Shown here: one piece after another, positions 7,841 through 15,257 of the stretch
How positions within the stretch are numbered: the first letter of the stretch is position 1
Layout of the letters: each line of letters starts with the position of its first letter
From: JAICMB01 sp963838885
Lineage (GTDB): Bacteria; Acidobacteriota; Terriglobia; Bryobacterales; Bryobacteraceae
DNA length: 64,000 bases
NCBI GenBank assembly: GCA_963838885.1
Contig: CAWITB010000031.1
Coordinates: 1-64,000, forward strand
Direction: 5' to 3'
Made by a program: the position numbers and the translations under genes
Notes under the pieces: model-generated
Seen by the model: only the letters and a program-made list of their open reading frames with translations
Told to the model about the DNA's origin: nothing
The model's database searches: none

Positions 7841-10672
7841 ATGCGAAAAATCGTAGGGGCAATAGCAGTATGTCTGGCCGCCTTTCTCGTAATGGGGTTG
7901 CCGCAAACGCGCAACCGCCCGCCCGAAGCCGCGCGGCCGGCGGCGCCGGACACGATCGCCTTCCGCGTTGTTTTCGGATACCAGCGCACGGCCGTGAAAA
8001 CCTACGATGGCGCCGTCGCCGTTCGCGGTGGAACTCTGCGCAACATGGAGCCGTGGCGTTTCCTGCAGAACGATTCCATCACGGGGCCGAATTCGTGGAA
8101 GCTGCAAATCCGGCGGATCGTTTTCGAGAACCAGCCCGATCTTCCTCAGCCGATGACTGGCGGAGGCCCGACCCAGAACATCGTTCCCGCGGGATTAACT
8201 TTCACCGTGGACAGCGCCGCATCCTCCGCCGATTTTCAAACTGCGCAAGGAAATTTTTCGCTTCCAATTCGCGATTTATTCTTCGGCCGCACGCTGTGGT
8301 TTCTGGACCAGGACGTTGAGGTCGAGCGCGTGCCGGCGACGGAGCGCGTTTCTCCCGTGAACGGGGAGCAGCACGATTATCCATCGATCGCAGCGACGCG
8401 CAGCGGCGAGGTGTGGACCGCATGGCAGGCCTACCAGGATCGCGGCGATCACGTCTATGTCCGGCGCCAGGGGGCCGAACCGGTGCGCGTGACCACCGAA
8501 AAAGGCGATATTTTTCGAACCTCCATCGCGGAAGACGCCGATGGCCGTATGCATGTCGCATGGTCGGAACGGCACGGCCAGGAGTGGAACCTCTACGAGC
8601 GCATTTTCGATGGCCGCGCCTGGTCGCCGCGGGCGCAGATCACCAACACGAACGCTCCGAACATTTTTCATAAACTTATCGCGGGTCCGCATGCGCTCAG
8701 CTTGATCTGGGTCGCTCACGACAACGGGGAATCGTACCTCTATCTGGCATCCTATACGCAACCCGGCGGTTGGTCGCAGCCGCGCCGCATCGGCGGTCCC
8801 AGCGTCTGGAATCCCGATGCCGCTTTCGACCGCGACGGCAATCTCCACGCCTCTTGGGATAGCTATCAGACCGGCAATTACGATATTTTCTATCGCCGCA
8901 TCGCGAGTGATGGAACGGCGGACGCCATCGAGCAGATCACGAAATCGCCGGGGTTCGACGCGCATCCCTCGATCGCGATCGATGGCCAGGGCCGTCCCTG
9001 GCTGGCCTGGGACCAATCGGGAGGCAACTGGGGCAAGGATTGGAATCACGAGGATCAGAATCGCTCGACGGTTTTATATAAGGAGCGCTCGATTCACGTG
9101 CTCGTCAAAGATGGCGGCGTTTGGAAGCAGGCGCCCGATTTCGCGGCCGCGGTCCCCGATCGGCTGAAGCGCTACTGGCAACTTCCTCACCTCGCCGCCG
9201 ACGCAAGCGGCAGAATCTGGGCGCTGTTTCAAATCCGTACCAGCGCCGCCATTCAGCGCATCGACTATTGGTCCGCCGGGGGACTTTGGGATCTTTACCT
9301 GACGAGCATCGATCGCGGCGTTTGGCAGCCGGCCGCCTTCGTTCCGAATTCCACTTCCCGGAACGAAGCGCCGTACCAGATCGCTGCCGGAGCCGGTGGC
9401 GTCTGGATGACGTGGCCAACGGACGGACGCGTGATTCGGGGCGCCACGGGAAATTATCAGGCGCCCACGATGGTGCGCTACGACGTCTACGAGGCGCAGG
9501 CCTCCGCTCCCGCGCCCACCGCCGCTCCGGAGCTCACGGCATATATCGAGAGAGGCGCGGCCGGAGGGCAGATCGTGCATCCGAACGAACGCGAGGATGT
9601 GCGCCGCATTCGCGCTTACCGGACCACGATCGGAGGCGCGGAGTACCGTATCTTGCGAGGCGATTTCCACCGCCACTCGGACATCTCAAACGACGGCGCG
9701 GGCGACGGGTCGCTCGAGGACTTCTACCGCTACATGATCGACGCGGCGGCGATGGACACGGGCATTATTACCGACCACAACATGGGCGGCGACGTCGAAT
9801 ACAACTGGTGGCGCACGGAAAAATCCTACGATGTTTTCCTGATTCCGAATCGCTATACTCCGCTGTTCGGCTACGAGCGCAGCGTCAATTATCCTAACGG
9901 ACATCGCAACGTCGTGTTCGATCATCGCGGCGTTCGAACGCTTCCCGTGGGCGTGGCGGAAAATCGCGGGCAGATCAATAGCGGAACGCTGGTCTATCCT
10001 TATTTGCGCCAGAATCGCGGCATTTGCATGGAGCATTCGCTCGCCACGGGACAGGGCACCGATTGGCGGGACAACGATCCGAATCTGGAGCCGCTGGTCG
10101 AAATTTATCAGGGCTACCATGCGGCGTATGAATACGAAGGAGGCCCGCGCGCCGAGAGCGCCGATAATCATCTGCTCGTCCACGGCTCCTATGAGCCCGC
10201 CGGGTTTTACTGGAACGCTCTGGCGAAGGGATACAAATTGGGCGTGCAGGCCAGCTCCGATCACATCTCCACGCATTGCAGCTACGCGATGATCTACACG
10301 CCCACGACGAATCGCTCCGAGATCGTGGAGCAAATGCGCCGGCGGCACGCCTACGCCGCGACCGACAACATCATTCTCGATTTCGAGGCGGTGGACGCCG
10401 ATGGCGCCCAACATTTCATGGGCGACATCTTCACGGCATCGCGAGGGCTGAAACTGCGCACCAGGGTGCGCGGAACGGACCGCATCACGCGTATCGATCT
10501 GATCCGCAACAACGCCGAAATCTACAGCGTCCCGGGATCGGACAAGAAGGACGCCGACTTCGAATATGTAGATGCGTCGCCCGTGCAAGGTACAAACTGG
10601 TATTACGTTCGCGTCACGCAAATCGACCGGAATCTTGCGTGGAGTTCTCCCGTGTGGGTGACCTATCGTTGA
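7841..10672 (+). CDS. Secreted DUF3604/PHP-like protein with beta-propeller domain
   Basis: This 943-aa protein carries a signal anchor (IVGAIAVCLAAFLVMGLP). Residues 170-540 hold repeated WxxxD/WTAW-type blades (SGEVWTAWQAY, GRMHVAWSERHG, GNLHASWDSY, GRPWLAWDQSG) typical of a six-bladed sialidase-like propeller. Residues 600-940 match the PHP-like DUF3604 fold: GDFHRHSDIS with His610 and His612, ITDHNMGG near 645, LEPLVEIYQGYH and SSDHISTHCSY supply metal ligands. DUF3604 proteins are predicted metal-dependent phosphoesterase-like enzymes. GAGATTT lies 5-11 bases before ATG 7841. It stands alone with 240 bp of non-coding DNA upstream. Substrate and role are unknown. Confidence 0.75.
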   Translation: MRKIVGAIAVCLAAFLVMGLPQTRNRPPEAARPAAPDTIAFRVVFGYQRTAVKTYDGAVAVRGGTLRNMEPWRFLQNDSITGPNSWKLQIRRIVFENQPDLPQPMTGGGPTQNIVPAGLTFTVDSAASSADFQTAQGNFSLPIRDLFFGRTLWFLDQDVEVERVPATERVSPVNGEQHDYPSIAATRSGEVWTAWQAYQDRGDHVYVRRQGAEPVRVTTEKGDIFRTSIAEDADGRMHVAWSERHGQEWNLYERIFDGRAWSPRAQITNTNAPNIFHKLIAGPHALSLIWVAHDNGESYLYLASYTQPGGWSQPRRIGGPSVWNPDAAFDRDGNLHASWDSYQTGNYDIFYRRIASDGTADAIEQITKSPGFDAHPSIAIDGQGRPWLAWDQSGGNWGKDWNHEDQNRSTVLYKERSIHVLVKDGGVWKQAPDFAAAVPDRLKRYWQLPHLAADASGRIWALFQIRTSAAIQRIDYWSAGGLWDLYLTSIDRGVWQPAAFVPNSTSRNEAPYQIAAGAGGVWMTWPTDGRVIRGATGNYQAPTMVRYDVYEAQASAPAPTAAPELTAYIERGAAGGQIVHPNEREDVRRIRAYRTTIGGAEYRILRGDFHRHSDISNDGAGDGSLEDFYRYMIDAAAMDTGIITDHNMGGDVEYNWWRTEKSYDVFLIPNRYTPLFGYERSVNYPNGHRNVVFDHRGVRTLPVGVAENRGQINSGTLVYPYLRQNRGICMEHSLATGQGTDWRDNDPNLEPLVEIYQGYHAAYEYEGGPRAESADNHLLVHGSYEPAGFYWNALAKGYKLGVQASSDHISTHCSYAMIYTPTTNRSEIVEQMRRRHAYAATDNIILDFEAVDADGAQHFMGDIFTASRGLKLRTRVRGTDRITRIDLIRNNAEIYSVPGSDKKDADFEYVDASPVQGTNWYYVRVTQIDRNLAWSSPVWVTYR

Positions 10673-10717
10673 TGGAGCACACGCGCCCCCGCTGCAGTAA
10701 CGCCTGCGCAACCGTAA

Positions 10718-10736
10718 CTAGCAGTCCGTGTCTAAA
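10718..10736 (+). repeat. IS1182-type left inverted repeat
   Basis: This 19-bp end pairs with 12053-12071 with a single mismatch. Confidence 0.8.
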
Positions 10737-10949
10737 CCGCCAGTTTTGACGAGCGAGTCCGGGCAGGCTAGGGAGGCGTGCGGAATGACGATGCCTTTGA
10801 AATCGGACAATCGGGAATCTTTGCTTGGGATCGGGAGCATCGTTGAGTGGGCTAGAGTAACAAGAGCGAGAAAGCGTAAATGCGTGGGTCTTTGTGAAGC
10901 AGGATCAGCGCAGATGAAGACCTTGCAGCAGCATCGCTTGGCGAGTTTT

Positions 10950-12035
10950 TCAATCGCGCACATGCATCGGCGCATGCGTTTCATACTGATGCGCAAACGC
11001 GCTCAGGAATTCGCGCGGCGCTTCAGGAGCGCTTGCGCGTTGCGTTAGGTTGATTGGCGAGAAATGCGCTTGGCGTGCTTGCTTATTGTTTCTGCGTGGG
11101 AGCGGAACGTAACTTCGGACTTCCAGCGATGCTATGGTTTGCAGGCTGGCGTCGCTATGGTATCCTTGTCCGTCACACTCCTGCAGGCTGCGTGAATTGT
11201 ACTGACTTCGCGTCGGCGTATCGATCTGGTTGGCTATCGCCAACCGCTTCGGCAGCGTGGTTCACGATGTGGTGTCGCCAGTAGCTCGCGTGTGTTGTGA
11301 TCGCCACGATCGCGCCGGTGTCGAGGTCGACGCCTGCTCGGCTTTGTAGGCAAAATGCGTCGCGCCGTCTTCATCTTGGTGACTTCGCGTGGGTCGTGCG
11401 GTTCTTCCATTTTCATTCGATGCTTTTTTCTTGCGCTTCCGATCGGCCGCCGAAGTTCCTCGTCACGGGCTTCCACGCCGCTTCTTTGGCCAGCGCCGCA
11501 AATACTCCATGTAACTTTCGCCGTGTCACGCTGCACGATCGACTTCATCGCTGCATTGGCCTCCAAGCTCGTTGCGTCGATGCCGATTGTTTTCCCCTTC
11601 AGCAGTTCGTTTGGCGACTTCCCAGCACGAACGTGAACACCGCCTGATGGGTCTCCATCGATCAGCGCCGCGTCGCGAGATAGTCACGTGATCCGGCGTC
11701 GCTTCGGCCAGACGTACTTGAGAAAGCGCCGCAAGCTCAGACTGTCGCACACGCGCCACGCATGCCGCGCTCGCTGCCGATCCCCTCGAAGAACCGATCA
11801 CCAGGGTACGGAAGTATACGCCGGCGCGATTGACGGTCGCCCCAATTTGGAGTGATAGAACTTGGCGCACGCCCGTTCGCAGAACGCATCGACCCAGCTG
11901 GTCGAGCACCTGGTTCAGCTCTTCATAAAACGGATGCCCTGGCGTTCGACCTGTTCGGTCGCGTAGAACAGCTCTTCCTGCTGTTCCCGGTCTTGCCTTG
12001 TCCCCATTGCCATGTCTGATTGTATGCCGAAACAT
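10950..12035 (-). pseudogene. IS1182-family transposase remnant (multiple frameshifts)
   Basis: Reading the minus strand from about 12035 gives TPGHPFYEELNQVLDQ, then VYFRTLVIG, then EATPDHVTISR, all standard N-terminal landmarks of IS1182-family DDE transposases. A second frame (11566-11234) continues with LEANAAMKSIV (the segment after the first catalytic Asp) and PHDPREVTKMK. A third frame ends with FAHQYETHAPMHVRD, the C-terminal region that normally follows the catalytic Glu. At least three frame changes and internal losses separate these pieces, so no active enzyme can be made. The order of the fragments shows decay in place rather than a chimera. Confidence 0.8.
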
Positions 12036-12052
12036 TTCTGGGGGGAAGTGTT

Positions 12053-12071
12053 TTTAGACACGGGCTGCTAG
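12053..12071 (-). repeat. IS1182-type right inverted repeat
   Basis: This is the partner of 10718-10736. Its outer CTAG supplies the TAG stop of the adjacent minus-strand gene. Confidence 0.8.
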
Positions 12072-13393
12072 GGCTGCACGCGAGTTTCGGGAGACCGAAA
12101 CGGCGCTTTGGCCGCATCGTGAGTGCCAAATGTAATTACCAAACCATCGTCGTCTTCTCCCGGTGAGCGGCGAATCGCGACATTCTCGATCACAAGGCCC
12201 TGATCGAGACGCTTCCTGAGTTTCAAAAGGAAATCAGGATGCCCGACGCGCTCAAACTCCTTCCGATCGATGTTGCCCGCAAGGTAGTCCATCACCGCCC
12301 GCAATGATAGTTCAAGTGAATTATGCGTCGTCATCGAGTTCCGTTTATATCTTCCATAACAATGCTGTCTATCTCCAGCCCATTTGAAATGGCTCAGAGT
12401 GTTTATCGCCGCGTCCCGCGGCGGTGGCAAACGTCTCAGCGCTAAATTCATATTGGACGAAAAGTCTTGCGCCCAGACCTCCTCGCGTAGTGACCACATA
12501 CGGGCCTCGAATCGAGGCGGAGGCGTATGACCGTAAGTTGTCGATTCAACGATATCGACGATACACACGAAATCAACAGTGGTGCTTCTCCGGAGAAACC
12601 GACCGATGATCTCTTCAACAGTGAGCGTGTAAAAATTCGGTGGGCTTCGCAGTATCCCGCACCCGCCATCACACAGGATCACGCCCGTCATTTTCCCGCT
12701 GGCCCGCGGCCCAGCACGCTTTATCTGGTCAGACTTATCCTTCAACGCTCCCAAAACCACATTGTGCGTTAAATCATGCGCCAAATTGTATGCAGGGTAC
12801 GAACCTGATTGGAAACCGCCGGGTCGAGGGCTGAAAACAATTGAGACCGAGGCCTCTTGCTTGTCAACAACCAACGTATGGCTCTTGGTCGGTTCATGGC
12901 GGACTGCTTCCAAAAATGTCTTGAACTCTCCGCTGAAGATCACGCGGTTGAATTCTTGAGGAAATGGGAGGACGAGTTTCGTCTTATACCGCCGCTCTAA
13001 AACCGAGGCCGCGATTCCATTGACGCGATAATCGAAGCCGCCCTGAATGCCCTCGCTTCGTAGCTTATCGGCGAGCTTGGAAAGTTCGTATGAAAACTCC
13101 TGTACCCGGTTCTCACGATGGCATTCTCTATCAGAAACCGCTCTAATATCGGCTATAAACTCAACCTCAGGTGAATGAAACAGTACGTCCAGTCTGGAAC
13201 TGCCCCCGAGATCAGTCTCGTGTTCAATGCGTCCAAGCGATGCGAGCGCAGTGAGTATGATCAGCTCCCACTCTGCTCCAACCGACCCCGAATTGTGCCG
13301 GTTGAGACGCGTTACGAAATTATCCAACTGGTCGCGTGAGAGATAACCAATGCCATCGTTAAGTAATTTCTGAATCGAGCGCCGCGCCAGCAT
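12068..13393 (-). CDS. Nuclease-like protein of unknown family, 3' end at IS boundary
   Basis: This 441-aa cytosolic protein matches no family I can name. Residues 36-90 resemble a PD-(D/E)xK core: a helix with GAEWELIILTAL, then SSRLDVLF (candidate Asp69) and VEFIADIRAV (Asp82 and Arg84 in place of the usual Lys). The rest is mixed alpha/beta, with a Cys/Gly turn (VILCDGGCGIL) near residue 250 and a charged C-terminal region (LLKLRKRLDQG). The stop codon is the CTAG of the adjoining IS, so the last residues may have been lost. It lies in an IS-rich tract, 1.9 kb from another nuclease-like gene, which suits a defence island. The base composition is less GC-rich than its neighbours, suggesting transfer. 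Confidence 0.55.
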   Translation of the reverse strand: MLARRSIQKLLNDGIGYLSRDQLDNFVTRLNRHNSGSVGAEWELIILTALASLGRIEHETDLGGSSRLDVLFHSPEVEFIADIRAVSDRECHRENRVQEFSYELSKLADKLRSEGIQGGFDYRVNGIAASVLERRYKTKLVLPFPQEFNRVIFSGEFKTFLEAVRHEPTKSHTLVVDKQEASVSIVFSPRPGGFQSGSYPAYNLAHDLTHNVVLGALKDKSDQIKRAGPRASGKMTGVILCDGGCGILRSPPNFYTLTVEEIIGRFLRRSTTVDFVCIVDIVESTTYGHTPPPRFEARMWSLREEVWAQDFSSNMNLALRRLPPPRDAAINTLSHFKWAGDRQHCYGRYKRNSMTTHNSLELSLRAVMDYLAGNIDRKEFERVGHPDFLLKLRKRLDQGLVIENVAIRRSPGEDDDGLVITFGTHDAAKAPFRSPETRVQP

Positions 13394-13532
13394 TTTTCAT
13401 TCAAGCGTAGCAAAAGAATGCCGGACAGCAGGCACTAAAGATACCTTAAGGTTTGCGTGATCGGCGTTACGAACACCTTGTTCAGAGCGATTGCTCTTAG
13501 AGGCAGCGTGCCCTATCAAGGAATCAACAGCT

Positions 13533-14695
13533 CTAGCGTCTGCGTCCGAACGAACGTCCCGGAGCGCGCATACCGCCCGGGGACCCAAACCTGCGGCTCG
13601 GCGGCATGTGACTCGCGCCGGAGCCGAATCTTCTCCCCGATGGAGAGCCGCCCGAAGCGCCCGATCCGAAGCGATGGCCGCCCGGCTCGTTCGCGCCCAC
13701 GCGCGGCTCCGAAAAGCCGGGGCGCGCGGCCGCCGGGCTGCCCTGGCGCGAAGCATACGTCGATCCCTTAAAACCGCCCGACTGCACGTAATGGCTGTTC
13801 GCGTAACGCTTCTCCGTGAACGTGCCGTGGCTTCCGTAAACCGGCGGCGCGCTTGGCGACGTCTGGCCATAGAATGTCCGGCCTCCGCGCGCGTATGTAT
13901 GATACGTGTTGTACTCATCCATCAACACGGGCCGGTAATTATGCGCCCATAGCATGTCGCGCATGATGAAGTACGCCGGCAGCCAGGTCCACACGCTGTG
14001 GCCGAACGAATCGTGACTCCAATATCCGTATTGGTTCGACCCCTGCGAAGGCGGCGCAATATAGGCGAACCCGGCGGGTTGCGGAACGGTTTGCGCCTCG
14101 GAATCAAATTTGCCCGCGTCTTTATGGGCGAGCGTCATCCCCAAGTCGTTCTCAACCGCGCGGTACTGCGGCTGCGAAACGTCCACCCATTTTTCGTCGC
14201 TTGTAGTCTCGCCCTTGGTGGCGGAAGCGTCGTCAAAATGTGTTCGAATAGTCTTGACCCGCTCGCGAAATTCCTGCCCGGGGCCCTCATGCGCGACATC
14301 GAGGTCGGTCAGAATCTTGTCCCAGGAGTTATAAAGCTGGCCGCATTCGTCGCGCAGTTCGCCGGCTTCACGGGGAAGCGCCACCGCATCGCGCGACAAA
14401 GCATCGTCGGTCTCAATCAGCGTCGCGACCTCCGCCCCGCCGGCTTTCCCGTCGAGCGCGTCCTTCCTAGCCGCATCCGTATCGGCCCATTCTTTACCGG
14501 CCTTTTCCGGAATCGCCTTCAGCGCCGCGAGACGTCTTTCCAGGTCGGCTTTCCTCGTGCGGCCAGTCCCGTTCGGTCGTGGCAACCGCCTTCTCCGTGG
14601 AAGTTAAATCGACCGCGCGAACCGCGTCGTATTCGCGCTTCATGTTTTCGATGGACGAAGGGAGATTGCGGCGGAAGGCCAGCCATTTTTCGGCG
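13533..14695 (-). pseudogene. Partial copy of the Gly/Arg-rich lipoprotein gene
   Basis: This is a 3'-portion copy of the gene at 20698-22269. It lacks the N-terminal 130 or so residues including the lipoprotein signal. It also has one extra base relative to the intact copy near 14566 (CTCGTGCGGCC versus CTCGTGGGCC), which puts the first part of the remaining segment out of frame; the in-frame remainder spans 13533-14565. The encoded C-terminus keeps the GYWSHDSFGHSVWTWLPAYF segment and the Gly/Ser/Arg-rich tail. No start or promoter is evident, so expression is unlikely. Confidence 0.85.
13538..14695 (-). repeat. 1.16-kb direct repeat, copy A
   Basis: This stretch is nearly identical to 20703-21859 in the same orientation, with scattered substitutions and one inserted base. 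Homology stops abruptly at the stop codon on one side and at CATTTTTCGGCG on the other, where bPH2-like sequence begins. Confidence 0.9.
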
Positions 14696-14696
14696 A

Positions 14697-15022
14697 CTCC
14701 TATCGCCTGGTACATGGTGCATCCCAGCGCTACTGGGCTGCCGTGGTGCTTCTGGTGCGGTTGTGGTGGCCGCTGCAGCATCCGGCGGCTAACCGCAAAA
14801 GCTACGATCTCCGGGGATAAGCTGCGCTATGAGACGTGGGCAATCGACGCGCAGGATCCAACTCTCGAAAATCCAGGATGTTCGCGCGGATCAGTCGTTC
14901 GGGCAGATGATCTCCGGCGTCGGAAGCATTTCGATCGAAACCGCCGGTGAGGCCAGCCGCTTGACCACGCACAATATTGACTTGCCGCGGGCCATCGCTG
15001 ACGAGATTATGGCGCGGCGCAA
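14697..15022 (+). pseudogene. bPH2-domain gene fragment (diverged relative of the gene at 7144)
   Basis: Across two frames this encodes WYMVHP, KATISGDKLRYET, then RRIQLSKIQDVRADQSF, GVGSISIETAGEASRLT and NIDLPRAIADEIM. These match residues 26-134 of the intact bPH2 protein at 7144-7599, with many substitutions and at least two frame changes. The N-terminal helix is missing, and the fragment is fused head-on to the truncated lipoprotein copy at about 14695. It cannot make a full protein. The degree of divergence suggests it is a remnant of an older paralogue rather than a recent copy. Confidence 0.8.
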
Positions 15023-15257
15023 GATTATGGGGTGGTTGCGGTTTAAACCCGAGGTTTGGATGACCGCCCATGCGGCTGTAAACACAGGCACGCGTTTATC
15101 GTTGCTAATACCCTCCCGACGCGACGCTCTGGCGCTGGCAATGCAACAATGGCTTTGGTACCGTCGAGATGCTTAAGAGACTTTTGTAGGAACGCCTACG
15201 CCACCGAGACCCTATGCCATTTATTCGCGTCCGCGGCCGCGCCGCGTCGCGTTTCTG

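Larger units (their letters stand above)
10718..12071 (-). mobile_element. Decayed IS1182-type insertion sequence
   Basis: The element is bounded by 19-bp inverted repeats at 10718-10736 and 12053-12071 that differ at one base; each begins CTAG at the outer edge. The interior on the minus strand translates, in several frames, into recognisable pieces of an IS1182-family transposase. Its right end provides the stop codon of the 441-aa nuclease-like frame at 12068-13393. No matching flanking target duplication is evident unless the palindromic CTAG at each end is the duplicated target. Confidence 0.8.

Noticed and set aside
12480..13350. Short plus-strand frames opposite the 441-aa gene
   Set aside because: All are under 85 aa, lack ribosome sites, and overlap a longer, more protein-like frame.
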